NCBI GenBank assembly: GCA_973895155.1
Contig: OZ316894.1
Span: forward strand, 18,662,001-18,726,000
Direction of reading: 5' to 3'
DNA: 64,000 nt
Source: Marsupella aquatica
Taxonomy: Eukaryota; Marchantiophyta
Made by a program: the position numbers and the translations under genes. Each line of letters begins with the position of its first letter. The stretch's first letter is position 1. The notes below the pieces were generated by a model. It had not been told where the DNA came from. It ran no database searches and saw only the letters and a program-made list of their open reading frames with translations. Below are positions 25,635 to 37,870 of the stretch, one piece after another.

Positions 25635-27888
25635 GGGTCAGGTTAGTAAAAAGCTGTATTTCCAAATGGGGTGCCAGAGTTCACTGGTCTAATAATGCCT
25701 TAGCCAATATAGGAAAAAAAATCATCAATATACGAACCTATTAAAGAAACAGAACAAACCTTACAGTTGTGTTTGCAACTTTCCAAAACATGAAAGACAA
25801 CATGCAATCGACCATTATCAAAAATTAAGAAGAGGTCCAAATTTTAATTCTACCTACTTTAAGTATATTCTCACAAGTCATGTAGAATAATCCAAGTAGC
25901 CTCTAATGAACCCAAATAATTCTCGTTATACTTTTTTGACTGTTTAAGGATAACAGTTGGATTCTGGCTATTGGGGTTGGTGGTTAGGTGGCTAGCTGAA
26001 GACAAAAAACCTTGCAAAGTTTTTCCCAAAAGTAAGAAAAGCTTTTCAGTGAGGTGGAATTGGCAGAATTTGTCGGGCTTTGCCTTGGATGGTATTGCAC
26101 TAGAAGTTGGTTGGTCCATGGCTGAAGCAGCAAGCTGCAGGCAATGCTCCAGGACATGAGTGACAACATATTTTGGCATTAAAGCTTAAATAGACCAAAA
26201 TATTGTCCTTGCCCATCCCCATAGATTGCATAGACTGCATAAAGGTATTAGCTACTTTACACCAGAAAGGAGCTGCTTACCTTTTCGATAGAAATTGTGA
26301 AGGATGTTTCACTCTTGTGAAGAACACCCAGAGTGAAGAACACCCTCAGTAGTTTGGGCCAGACCAACAAATTGCCATTTCTTGGAGGGACTATTAGCTT
26401 TTGTGAAGGGTACTTAAAGTATTTTGGGATTGAATAACCAATTACCACTTTTGGAATAGATGTTTCAATTTAATAGCCCCGATTACCCGTTCTTTGAACG
26501 TGAATAGCGGAGAGGACAATAAAAGAATTATCAAAATATATTGTAGATTCATATTCTTTGAAGGTTTATGAAATGATAAAAAAAATCCATCATTTTAATA
26601 GTCATATATAATATATCATTCTCCTTGATCTGCACAGGCTTTTTGTATGTTCTATGCACATATTTTGTGGTGAGGCCATACTACCTATATGTTTTTAATG
26701 TAAATATTTAAAAATTATCACATAAAACTGGCATGTATATACATCATAGTCATGTCATAAATTTTTCCCATGTATATGATGACCATGCACATGATGACCA
26801 TAGAGTTACGGTCTAGAGGCTTCACTCTAGACCCTAGCTTGTGAAAAGTAAGCTGTAGTTCACGCTTTATTAGTAAGATGTAGGATGTCCTGAGCAGTTT
26901 GGGCCTGAGCAACAAAAGACAATTTTGTGTTTGCCTCAAACATTACTTGGGATGATATTCTATAAGGCCTGAGTATGCTGTACCACAACCACAAAAAGAT
27001 TGAGATAAGGCAAAAGAATCTAGTTTAAGGACAGGGCAACTGATGCAACAAACCAACCACCCGGTAAACTAACTGAAACTTACTGCAAGAGGTCAGGAGA
27101 CCATTTAAGGTCACATTTGAGTCAAGATTTTAAAATTTGCTATCCAAGTCTGTTCTGATGTTCTGAGAAAGTCCATCAAAGCTTCACAAACAATGGGGCT
27201 AGTCCATCCAGGCTTTGTCAGTCCATCCAAGCTTCACAAACAATGGCCAGTCCATCCAGGCTTAGTATAAAAATATTTCGGGAGTGTTTCACAAAAAAAT
27301 GTGGTATAAAGTTTTAAGGTACTCTAAGTATCTTGATGTAAACACTATCTTGGGCATTTTGGGCCTGTACTCAAAGTAATCGCCCTGGTTAGAGTTGTGG
27401 TCAAACCCACTCTCCCTGCTCACTCAAATTTGCCTCTTGGCCTCCTCAAACCCGCTTCTTGCTCCCTAGAACTAGCAAGTTTGGGAGTGTGCTAGCACTT
27501 GCTCCAACATCTCAACAGATCCTATGGATGGTAGAGATGCATGGATCTCTATCTCAGCAGACAGTCTTGCTCCAGTGGGTACCATGGTTACTTCCATGTT
27601 ACTGGTTGGGTAGGTGGGGAGTCGTGTTGCTCCACTCACCCCATCTGGATAGGTTTGCGCCAGAGTGTAGGCTATGTGCCTGTTTAAGAGTCGAATCAAG
27701 TTGCATTTAGTGCACCGATGGAATGCTCTAATAAGTGATGAGGTTAATGAACTGTTACACTGAGACAGATGCTCTGGAGACTCTAGTAGCTGAGGCAGCT
27801 TGGAAAATTGATCAATATTGATCTTCCCCTCAGTAAGATTGTGCACACCTGTTACAATTTCGAGTTCAGTATGTTGGAATTTACAACA

Positions 27889-28024
27889 GCATGGACCGGT
27901 CAGGAATTAAACCTAGTATTTTGGATTTGAATCTAGTATTTTGGAGTTCAACCTAAGCATGGACCGGTCAGGAATTAAACCTAGTATTTTGGATTTGAAT
28001 CTAGTATTTTGGAGTTCAACCTAA
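27889..28024. repeat. Perfect 68-bp tandem duplication
   Basis: Two adjacent copies of 68 bp, 27889-27956 and 27957-28024, each starting GCATGGACCGGTCAGG and ending GGAGTTCAACCTAA. They appear identical, so the duplication is recent. Inside each copy the phrase CTAGTATTTTGGA also occurs twice. The right copy runs into the tRNA-like sequence at 28011-28070. Confidence 0.85.
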
Positions 28025-28070
28025 GACCTCATATACTTAATGCTCTACCACTGAGCTACAGGCCCTCCAT
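28011..28070 (-). mobile_element. tRNA-like head of a possible SINE
   Basis: On the minus strand the sequence contains a good RNA polymerase III A box (TGTAGCTCAGTGGTAGAGC, 28042-28060) and, at tRNA-like spacing, a B-box-like AGGTTGAACTCC (28011-28022). The D-arm can form (GCTC/GAGC), but the anticodon stem and the acceptor stem do not pair well, so this is not a working tRNA gene. A degenerate tRNA-derived SINE fits best. The B-box end lies within the 68-bp duplication. Confidence 0.45.
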
Positions 28071-28389
28071 GCCTGCACCATTATCAGTTCCACTGGCTGT
28101 GGTTCATTTCCAACACATTATTCTGGCTGTAAAAGGGTATTTGCTCATTTCCAACACATTGTTGCTATAAAAAGATATTTGTCAGAGGGCTTCCACCATT
28201 ACTTTTGTTTGCCTCGAAAGAGGCTTCCTCCATTACTTGATGGATGTTGTGGGGCTCGAATGATCGAGGATTGCGAACAAGTTCAGCTCATTCAAGCTCT
28301 CTGGCACGTTGGAGAGTCCCATCTGACCAGGTTTGAAGTGACGGGCAACTTGTCGAGTTGCCGGGCACGTAAACTCGGCATTTGCCGGG

Positions 28390-28700
28390 CAAAAATCGGC
28401 CCAAATGCCGGCCGGGTGTGGGTCCGGGCCGGGACAGGCCGGGCCGGGCAGAGATAGGCCGGGGGCCGGAATAGGTCGGGGCAAGCCGGGGGTCGGGCCG
28501 GGATAGGCCGGGACAGGCCAGGGATTGGTCGAGAGAGGCCGGGACAGGCCGGGGGTCGGGCCGGGACAGGCCGGGACAGGCTGGGGTCGGGTCGGGACAG
28601 GGTCGGGGCCGGGTGTGAGCCAGCCGGGGCCGGGAGGTCATGGCCGGGCCGGGCCGGGAAGTCAAGATCGGCCGGGCCGGGACGATCCGGGTGACAAGTT
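28390..28700. repeat. GC-rich minisatellite of GGCCGGGACAG-type units
   Basis: About 300 bp made of variable tandem units around GGCCGGGACAG and GGCCGGGGTCGG, sharply richer in GC than the flanks. The edges carry related phrases such as TTTGCCGGGCAA on both sides (near 28380 and 28728). Runs of G on the plus strand could form quadruplexes. The long proline-rich frames seen here on the minus strand are a by-product of the repeat, not genes. Confidence 0.8.
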
Positions 28701-29004
28701 GCAGGTTGACGGACTCTAAAGCCTCTATTTGCCGGGCAAGTCCAAACTGGTCCATCTGAGCTTCGAATGCACAAGATGATGAGAATGGTATATTAGACAA
28801 GTTAAGAGCAAAACTGAGGCCTCACGACGACGCTGCTTGGGATGCACACGGTCCTTGACTATTGTTTTTTCAGAGAGGATGTCGTCACAAAGTACCTGAG
28901 ACATTTCAGCTTTCTCTGGAGGCTGAGGTGAGGAGAAATACTAATTTAGTTCACACAGAATCTGCATTTCAAGAGAAATCGAGTTTACTGATATTGCATA
29001 AACC

Positions 29005-29414
29005 TTGCCATGAAACTTCAATGTTTCGCAAAACCTCGTAAGCATCGTGTAGAATAGACCTGCCTGATGAAATTGCTAGTGATACTAGCAAATCCAAGGC
29101 TGCTTCAAAGTTCTAAGCAAGTCGGGGTGATATGAGACAGATCGTTACTCGCTAAACTGCCAACAGCAGAGAGCACTAAAGCTTGCCAATCCTGCCCAGT
29201 ATCTGATTGAGCACGTACAGAATACCTGAGGGATATGACTGCGATGAAATATGATCATATGATCTGCCATTTCTAGTGCTTCATCCTGATTATACAACAA
29301 GCCAAACAGGTCCCGATCAGTGTCTGCCTCCTGGCCCTCATCGTTCTGGCCGTGGCCATGAACGGAGAAGAAGAGTGAGCCTTTACGCAGTGCCCGGGAG
29401 AGTATTGTGAGCAT
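29005..29414 (-). CDS. Two exons of an unrecognised gene (partial), head-to-head with CAS
   Basis: One exon (about 29228-29414, minus) encodes SLFFSVHGHGQNDEGQEAD then DRDLFGLLYNQDEALEMADH and ends IPQ before the donor CAG|GTATTC. A second exon follows an acceptor GCTTAG at about 29114 and reads in phase NFEAALDLLVSLAISSGRS then ILHDAYEVLRNIEVSWQ before a possible donor near 29012. Both have coding composition and correct splice signals. Neither end of the gene was found: downstream pieces near 28.85-28.91 kb (PPEKAEMSQ) do not chain in phase. The family is unknown to me. The 5' side faces the CAS gene 860 bp away. It may be a gene fragment. Confidence 0.4.
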
Positions 29415-30276
29415 GCTTACAATCGGAGATCAGCAGCTCTAGACGGCAAGCAGTACAGCGCCGTTTGTCCAGAAAAGTTTTTGCACGATGCTGTGGTTAT
29501 CAGGGAAATCGTGCCCACAAACTGTACTCTGTTTCATTGCAATGGCTTCAGGTGGAATTTTTCATTTTTCGTCTGTGCTGCTCCGCAGAGGGCACTGATG
29601 GTTGGTCAGAAGCTCGGAGAAATCCGATGCTTCTCTCGTTATTAGGCGGTCAATGCCGTGGACACCCCAGTGCAAAAAGTGGAATCATTACAGTGGAGGC
29701 CATTGGGTTGCCGTAAAGGTCGACATAAGCGACAAAGTGCAGTTTACTGAGTTAATTAATCATGTCTCGCTTTTACTCCCCTTCGCAGGAGTGATGAGAA
29801 TCCTTTCTCCCGAAAACTGCTCTCCAATCCAATCTTGCCAGATGAGATATACCCTTATCGTAATCTCCAATCCTGGCCCTCCCATGCCTCGCCGTGTGCC
29901 GTCCCCTCTCTTCCCTGCCAAACGAGGGAAATCGTGCCTGGCCAGTGGCCACCGTAAATTGAAACCACACGAAAATCGACCGCCTCATTCGGTTGCTTCG
30001 GCGCGAAAGGCATCCGTCGTAGCATTGAAGTACTGTGCTGCTGTAATTGGATATTTGGAGCTGCATGCTTTCTTCAAGCGTAGCAGGGCACACAGAGAAT
30101 TCCTCTGCTTGGAGCCCCCTGTTTTCTTTCACTTGAGCAGAACCCCGCAGGAGTAGAGAGAAGACCTCGTTTCAATTGAAGTTGCTTCTCTGTTTGGGGC
30201 TGCATGGTTTCTTTCATTTGATTGGGAACCACGAGTAGTGACGTGCTTCCGGTGCCAGCTAACGAGGTTAGAGACA

Positions 30277-32533
30277 ATGCAGACCATTAGCAGCAGCTCA
30301 GCAGCACTGGGATCCATGGCTGTTGTTTTAGGAGGAGCAGCATTGCCCAGTCGTCCCGTTTACGAGAAAGCCTTTGTATCTGGCACCTCTTTGCTGCCGC
30401 CGACGACGACTCTCACGCAGAAGAAACTATCTCTGAGAGGAAACAGCAAGTCGAAATTTGTTTCCGCCTCAAATGAGAGTAGGCCAAATGTGAATTGTGC
30501 GAGAGTTGCCTCCTCTGCAGCTGGGCTCTTGGGTACCTCGCTTGCGACGGTGTTTTCGAGTGTGGGGGCAGTACAAGCTCTCACAAAGGATGATGTTGAC
30601 GATGCTTATGTCAAAGTAGAACAGTTCACGACACAGGCGACGACCACAGCTGGGAATGTCTTCGAAACTGCGAAGAGCCTCTTCGACAAGGTAAGTGGTC
30701 TCTCTCTCACCCTTCTCCTCCCCTTGGTGTGTGTCTGTGGCGTAATCTCACCAAATCTCTCCTTAACACTCCACAAGTAACAGAACCTAGTCAAAGATAC
30801 TCAACTTCCACAGAATTGACCAAAAATGAAACTGAGAGAAGGGAGAGAGGTGAAGCGTATTTGTGGCGGGTGGAGGCTTGTCATACCGGTGTGGTCAGTC
30901 TCGCCAACGACTCGAATCCCCTCCTCCATGACTTTCAATAACGAAAGCAGACCCAACTTCAACAGAAACTCCAGAAAGGGAAACAGAGGATCGTGACAGA
31001 AAAAGCAAGAGATGTCGAGGATATGTCGTTTTACTATCTCTACATAGACTACCCTGGAACTTGCGTCCTTTCCTCTAGTCAGGGCCATCTTCTGCCCAAT
31101 GACCGGGATCAAGTGGAGGAATCTCAAGAGGACCTACTGTTGTCATCGTCTATATATGTTTCTCTCTTTTCCGAGAGTCGCATGGGGCGACCATGAATAT
31201 TACATATATGCACCCTTGCTCAGCAGAGCCGATCTCTCGTGCAGTTGTTGAAAGAATGGGATCTCAAAGGTTTTTATGCTGGTCAGCTCTCCACACCTTA
31301 TTATGGTTCTAGTAATGGAAGATTATCGGAGTTTTTCCTTCTTGGCTGCTCTGAAATTTCGACCTATCGTGGCTCGTTCAATCATGCCATTCGGGGCATC
31401 GGTACAAGAATCCAGATTTACTAGTTGCTAAGACAATCATTTATGTTTACTTGGAGGAATTCCTTGCTGGCACACTGCGTTCTGCAAGATTCGAATGTCG
31501 CTAATGTGCTTAAAGACAGCTATATTCGCTGCCAAATGTTGAATTGCTAATGCATGGCTGATGGCAAGTCTTCGGAAATTGCCTATTTGGTTATATGAAC
31601 CGTGAGGGATTTGTTGGCAATGGGACGTGATTGCAGGTTTTCACGACAGTGAAGCCAGGATTGGATGTAGCTGCTCCGATCGTTCAACAGACCACGGATA
31701 GTGTGACCAAGTTTGCTGGGCCTCTTGCATCTGATCTTGCAGAGGAAGCTCAAAAGGCCTTGAAGAGTGCAGGGGTGAACACTGAGCCAGGAGTAGAATT
31801 CGCAAAAAGCGCCGTGGAGCAAACTTCCAAAGTATTGGAAGGGGCCCAACCTATAGGTTCATCTGTCCTGGAATCTGCATTGGCTGCTGACCCCCTGTTC
31901 CTTGCAGAAGCAGCAGGAGGTCTCGTTTTGTTTTACTTCTTGGCACCTCCACTGGTCTCAACTATCGCCAACAGTGCAAGGGGATATGCAGGAGATCTGG
32001 GAGCTGCGGAGGCTCTGGATCTCTTACTCAAGCAGGACTACTCGTTGATTGACATTCGGACAGAGAAAGAGAAAGAGAAACTGGGGGTGCCCAGCTTGCC
32101 GAGCAACGCCAAGAACAAGTATGTGGCAATTCCTTTAGAAGAGTTTCCAGGAAAGATGAAGTCTCAGCTCCGAAACTCACGCAAAGTAGAAGCAGAAGTA
32201 GTTGCTATCAAGGTTGCCTCTCTTAAGAGACTCAACAAAGGTTCAAAAATCATCCTCATCGACGAATCAGGAGGCGTAGCCAAAACTGTCGCTCGTGTCC
32301 TCAAGAGTCAGGGCTTTAAGAATAGTTACGTGATCACTGATGGATTCAAGGGAGGTAAAGGATGGATCCAGAGCCGTCTAGGAACAGATAATTATAGCAG
32401 CACAGGATTGTCTTTCTCTGAGGTGCTTTCCCCATCAAGGATCATACCTGCAGGTACGAAGAGGTTTGGTACGCAATCCGGATCATCCACTGGACGCTTC
32501 AAGCTTCTCCCGGGTGGTGTTGTTGACGAGTAG
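30277..32533 (+). CDS. CAS: Chloroplast calcium-sensing receptor, thylakoid rhodanese-like protein
   Basis: Two exons, 30277-30690 and 31637-32533, join in phase to 436 aa, somewhat longer than the roughly 390 aa known for seed plants. The ATG at 30277 opens a Ser/Thr-rich transit peptide. A luminal-side helical region follows (TSVG-like repeats of QTT, SAVEQTSKVLEG). One membrane segment is visible at about residues 225-247 (GGLVLFYFLAPPLVSTIA), then a stroma-facing rhodanese-like domain (about 255-390: DYSLIDIRTEKEKEKLGVP, KIILIDESGG, SYVITDGFKGG). The catalytic cysteine loop of active rhodaneses reads DESGG here, so no sulfurtransferase activity is expected, as in known CAS. In plants and green algae CAS is a thylakoid protein acting in calcium-dependent stomatal, stress and photoacclimation signalling. 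The C-terminus ends in a basic, Ser-rich tail, the region phosphorylated by STN8 in Arabidopsis. Confidence 0.93.
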
Positions 32534-34127
32534 GGACCGATTTTACTCAGCCCTGCCATCCTGGTGGGCAGTGTTTTCCTTGAGGAAGACCTCTGCTTTC
32601 GTAACTGTAGATTAAATTGCGGGGGCCAGTTTTATAACATCTCTTAGAAGCAATTCATTACCTCCATTCTAGACCCAAGGAGGAATAATGTAGTATGTTT
32701 GTATAGCTGTCAAGGAAGTCTTGGGCATGTTTTAGCGGGTCCTGAGGTTAGGTCTGAATGTGAGTCTGAACGAGAATCGTAACCAGAGCTGATAACTCGC
32801 TGTATCTTATCAATGATGGCGGATCCCAACAACTTCATGATTTTGAGTGGTGCTGTGCAGTTTCTTTCTGCGCACTGGAAATGTCAGATTTGAAAACTTA
32901 GCTAAGTCGTCTCTGAGAGACGGACTTTGTCCATTTGTATTACGATGTGCATTGGTAAACGAGTGGACTATTCGAGGAGTGTTCACATCAGAGCTTGTCG
33001 TTCAGTTCAACCGTGTAAAATTCGTTTCGAAAGCAAAATTTTCACGAAGGGATGTTAGATTTTCAATTTCTGGATTCCTACTGTGCCGAGCGCAGGATTG
33101 GTTACATTGCTTGCGGCCTTCGTCTCTTCTGCTGATGTCGGAGTCGTTAATCAATGTTCATGATGGACTTTGAATATGTTTTTGCGTCTCTATGCTGAGT
33201 TTGGCCTTTCTAATTCTCATTCCTTCTGGGTTAATGTCTCGGGATGAAATTTTCATGGAGGGATTACATTATAATATTCTGACAATGGATTTGCAGTTTA
33301 CGAATTGCACTAAGATAATCTTTTATCCGATTGCATCTCCCCCATCAAAAACGGTCATAGCCTTCAGACAGCTTATTATGCACACAATGAGGAGTCTGAA
33401 CACCGATTGCTCCAAAGGGATTTGATGCCCCATGGGATATTGTCGGCTAGTGTTTCCTTTATTTCATTCCTGCACTCTCACGAGTGTTCGCATTCGGTCT
33501 CCTCTTAGATTTGTGCTCCGACTTTCGATGGAGGTTTCAACCCTTGCTAAGATTATGCCGTCTTGACTCCACTCTGCTAGACGGACGTTCAGTGGTTGCT
33601 AGTGGCCATCCTCTTATAAGGAGACGTCATTGGAATACTTTGTGGTCATCTGGTTGTCTTCTAAATTAGAGTTCCCGTCAATTCTTCCTTATTCATGTAG
33701 CTCATGTATAACACTTGGTGGGAAGTATCATTAGAAGACTTTCAAGGCCTTATAGTAACTTGAATCCCAATGTTTAGATCTGACTTCCTCCAGTTGACTT
33801 CCTCCTGTGGTCTCCTCTCACGTAATCTTCGCTGACACCCTAAAATTTGAAGGGATGAAAAAACTGTCTTTACTAAGGACGTCTTTCAGTTTCAGAATTG
33901 GTGGAGGTTATGTCTGAAAGAAGTATGGCTACAGAACTATGAAGGCCGTGCTTCCCATCTTGGGACCTGTTTTCTGAATGTGCCAACTTGATATATGCCA
34001 AGGCTGATTTGGTTCCAAATGAGAAATGAGATTACCCTCCCCCTTCACTGACTTGCAAACTCAGTGAGTGAGATTACCCTCTCCCACTTGCAAACTCACA
34101 CCTGCACGTTGAAATGTACGAAAAATC
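32534..34127. other. CAS 3' region and intergenic spacer
   Basis: The spacer lies between the convergent CAS (+) and BAG/IQ (-) genes and should hold both 3' UTRs. No further gene is visible. The frame at 32847-33173 has no conserved features. A short direct repeat (GAGATTACCCTC, near 34029 and 34070) precedes the BAG gene stop codon. Confidence 0.45.
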
Positions 34128-37100
34128 TCACTTCTTACTTTCGACTAGCTCTAGTCTATCATTAAGCGTGATTATGGCATTGGCCTGGACAGTATTCCAT
34201 TTCATCACTTCTTTAAGGAGTTCTTTGAGCCTCTTGTTGTCTTCCACCAGTTTCGACAACATATTGCTCTCATTCTTTAAAGTAGGTATTAAAGTGGTAC
34301 TACCAGAGGCAGCAGCCTCGTCACCCAAAGACTGACTTGTGCAATCTAGATTTGATCCTTTGGACTCTGGACATGTTAATTCCTTGATGTCTGGGTACTG
34401 TTCTTGATATGGGGAGACCAATTTGGTCCCCACATCAACATTTTGATCAGTACGTCTGGCATATTGTACTTTGTCACTCTCAACTGTTTTAAAGCTCTTG
34501 CAACTACCATCGTCCCTTACAGCTTCCACCTCGTGTTCGAAATTTGGTTGTGAAGTGATGGTTGTAACATGGTGAGGTCGAAATTCAGTGCTCGTGTAAT
34601 CTCTCCAAGCTTCGTCCTTCCATTGTCCAGCCTGAAAGCCTAATTTTTCTCCCCCTTTCCGCTCACTAAATACGTCATCGAGCTCCCTAACAAGCCTATT
34701 CAACGCATATGGCTGATGCTGCACCTGTTCATGAATATCCAATTCCCAAGGCTCTCCAACGCAATCAGCTGGATATGCTGGACAGTTGCTGCACGAACTG
34801 ATGGTTTCCAAATCATCAAATCTACAGGGGTCATATTCATTCCCAGGCCCATCAAGCTGCTGACGTATATTGCCATTAAGTATGCTTGTGGGCGTAACAA
34901 GTACCGGTGAATGTTCGAAACTGTCCTGTAAACTTGATTGCCCAACCTCAACTGCTTCAAGTCCAGGGAATTCAAGTTTGTCTAATTTCTCTCCGTCTTC
35001 AGTCAAGGTAACGACACTGCATGGATCACCCTCTTTAGCACCTAAACCATTTGGCATATCCTCTGAAGTACGCATCCTAATTCCTTCACTACTTCTAGGT
35101 GATGAGTCAATATCCTCGTATCCACCGAACGTTCGAAAGGTACCGTTGGAGGAACGATTAAGCTGTGACGCAGCAATAGGATAATCAATCTCTCTGTCTC
35201 CCTGATCACTAGCAAGCAGTGGTTCAATGGTACCTTCTCTGGCGTCTGTGGCTGAGACATATTCTGCATGAGATGTACAGGCTTCAAGTTTTGGCTGAAC
35301 AGGCCTTAGGTGCTCGTTATAAAGATCCTTACGGATGACTTCCTCCGCTGGGATGTCGACATCCTCATCTTTTGCAGGGGTAGGTTCAAACATAACAACC
35401 GGAGTGTTCTTGATGCCAGTGCAGCGTTTATTGATCTCAGTGCGATTGTTACAACGGAGATCAGCAGGAAACTCCTCTTCCCACTTCTCTCTCAGTGAGT
35501 AATCAGGGTGCAAAAGTTGAGGGTGCCTAATCTCAAGATCCTGGCCAGTCTCCCTGCCAATGTAGCTCTTCTGAACCTCAATCGAACTGTCACGATGGAG
35601 GTCACCAGGAAACTCAGGGTCCCACGTCTCGGTCAGTGAGTAATCAGACTGCGCAGGTGTCTGAGGCCGCGCATGTGTTCGAGGATATCGAATTTCACAA
35701 TCCTCGACCAAATTTTCCTGGACTTCGCGAATCTTGTCATGTCTGCCATTTGCGTAAGGATCTAGGCTTCTTTGCTTATTGATAGAGACCGTACATTGGG
35801 AATCGTCCTTCTTTTGGCAATTTCCAGTGGGCTCCCAAGATAAGACACCAGGTGAATGATGCATATCTTCCCTCAATGAATCAACACAAGTGGAGTTGCA
35901 AGGGCTACTACTGTTCACTGGTGGTGCATTAGGAGTTTCATCATCATTGGAAAGATGCTCCTTCCTGTCACGTCTGTTACCAAAGCTCACACTGCCAAAT
36001 CTAACTCTCAGCGATTTCTTCTTTCTCTCCTGGGGCATACATATGTTCAAATTTCCCGTGGATGCTACACACTTCTTCAATTCAGTGACGTTGTCAAGTT
36101 GATTCTCTTCGCTATTCTTCTTCTCAACTCTCACTTTCTCAAATTGTGCATCCCTTGGAGACCATAGCACAAAGTTTCTTCCTCTAGAACCGTGGGGTTG
36201 GACAGAGTACGAAGGAACCTCACTGATCTTACTTTGACCATTATTCTCAAGCCCAGAAGTAACATCAACCTTGCCCTCCTCCTTCCAGTTTCCACTATGT
36301 CGAGTGCTGCAAGCCTTCGAGTCACTGTCTGACAAGTTTTCAATATAATTGGGTTCTTGAACTACGATATTTCTGATTGTCTTACTTGGTTTCAGATTGC
36401 TGCTGCTCTGAGCAGCCTTGGTCCCTGGCCGAGTAAGATCAAATAGCACGCCATGTTTGCTGTTTCGGCAGAGGAAACCATCCACCTCTTCCTGAAACTT
36501 GATCACATCTCGTGCCACATTCTTCCGAAACTCACGGACCACAACAGGTACACCCTGCACAAATCAAGCATTCGAGATTGACCTTCGCAAGTCTTAAACA
36601 GCTTGAGATTTTCTCGGACAGTCGTGAGTTTCTTCTCGTTTTCAGCATCATGTAAAAGATGCAAAAACAATTGGATGCTACGAAGGTAATGTACCTGGAG
36701 GCTATCAAGTTGTAAGAGCAAATCCATCACACTCTCCGTCATTGTCACCCTCTCAGTGAGGTCAGTGGGGAACCATGCTGCGATTTTCCAGGCATCGAAT
36801 TGCTGCCTCAACTCTTCCAGCTTTTCTTTCACACTGCTGATGACAACCATATACTTGAGGGGCTGTCCTTTGCGCACTTTGTAGCCCCTATACGTCGACT
36901 GAAGAACTGTTGCAGCCTTCACAAATTCCGACCGTTTCTTCCTGTAATCGAATCGCAGAGCACGACTGATACGCGGAGGCGGAGCTCCGGCACGCTCTGC
37001 TGCCATCAGGCTCGGCATCGCCTTCCCTCCTGGTGGCTCCCTGCTCCTGACTTCGAAAGATTTTTTCTCCGAGGAGGTGGACATTGCCTCAGACGTCCGT

Positions 37101-37795
37101 TCCGCCACAGTCCCTTGGAAGTGACCAATTTCGATCACCTTATCCGCGAATTTGACCTCTTTGACAATCCCCCCGGTTGAGAAAAGAGGGCGGTGGTCCT
37201 CCTGATGCTGCTGCGTCTTGCGAGCATGTTGATGAGGACGGCGGTCCTCCTCTTTGGTGTGTGAACACAATACTTCCCTCATTGGTGGTGCTCGGGAGGC
37301 TGGTGGAGAGGCGGCACTGGCAGAACCCACTAAAGGTACGGGGAGAGCTTCGCAGGCAGCATCCAAGTGCTCGATGAAGGTGTCAATTTTCGAGTAACGA
37401 GGGGTACCGTGTGTACAGCTAGTGCCACGGGGTTTGAAGGTTCTGCAGGACGGCCTTGTCGACGTTGCATTTGCGCTCGCGGGTGATGGTGTTGGTGCTG
37501 GAGGGGTTGGGGTGGCGGCGGCTCCCCTTGGATTGTCATAATTATCCAGTATCATGTCGCTGCTGCTCATCATGATGAAAGGAGTTGTTGTCGAGGTTGG
37601 AGTGCCAGGAGGTGTGGTCTTCCAAAACCCAAACTCTGTGTTGATTCTCGTGAATGGGGACATCTTCTCTGGACCTGCTCCTCCGTCATCGTGCCTCCTG
37701 CTTGTCTTCATGAGCTGTTCTGATTTCCAAAAACCAGGCATAGATAGATAGCCTCGAGCCCCGAATTCTGTGTTAATACTCTTGAATGGGGACAT
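34128..37795 (-). CDS. BAG-domain co-chaperone with calmodulin-binding IQ motif (BAG6-type)
   Basis: Two exons on the minus strand, 36695-37795 and 34128-36554, join in phase (donor CAG|GTACAT, acceptor GTGCAG) to 1175 aa; Arabidopsis BAG6 is about 1040 aa. Order: a low-complexity Pro/Ser N-terminus; an IQ motif at about residues 290-305 (VLQSTYRGYKVRKGQ); a BAG domain to about residue 400, interrupted by the intron (LLLQLDSLQ | GVPVVVREFRKNVARD then VIKFQEEVDGF); a long acidic disordered region; and a C-terminal coiled coil (LSKLVEDNKRLKELLKEVMK). BAG domains bind the ATPase domain of Hsp70. In plants the IQ+BAG proteins bind calmodulin and act in stress-triggered cell death and defence. The first 56 residues contain a 44-residue duplication (MSPFKSINTEFG and MSPFTRINTEFG). 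The exact BAG subgroup number is not certain. Confidence 0.88.
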
Positions 37796-37870
37796 CTTTT
37801 CTGGCCCTCCTCCTTCGTCATCTTGTCTCCTGCTTGTCGTAGTTCATGAGCTGTTCTGATTCTGCACCCG
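37659..37870. repeat. 132-bp tandem duplication across the BAG gene start codon
   Basis: The block starting GACATCTT at 37659 recurs at 37791, a period of 132 bp or 44 codons. In the protein this gives two copies of the motif EKMSPF..INTEFG. A further partial copy extends upstream of the start codon to about 37870. It carries a 2-bp insertion (TCGTAGTTCATG versus TCTTCATG on the plus strand) that puts its ATG out of frame. The repeat therefore built the N-terminus of the coding region. Confidence 0.75.

Larger units (their letters stand above)
23726..28800. other. Gene-poor region with several repeats
   Basis: No protein-coding gene recognised over about 5 kb. Described separately: a long palindrome (25178-25634), a 68-bp tandem duplication with a tRNA-like head (27889-28070) and a GC-rich minisatellite (28390-28700). 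There is also a roughly 50-bp direct repeat near 27179-27270 (AGCTTCACAAACAATGG ... CCAGTCCATCCAGGCTT, two copies). Remaining sequence is AT-rich and looks like old transposon debris. Confidence 0.45.

Noticed and set aside
28288-28800. Long Pro/Arg/Gly-rich frames of 160-170 codons on the minus strand
   Set aside because: They arise from reading the GC-rich minisatellite, are open in more than one frame at once and have no domain; low-complexity by-product.
29602-30156. 184-codon plus-strand frame upstream of CAS
   Set aside because: It overlaps the CAS 5' region, lacks conserved features and has a competing open frame on the minus strand; taken as leader or promoter sequence.
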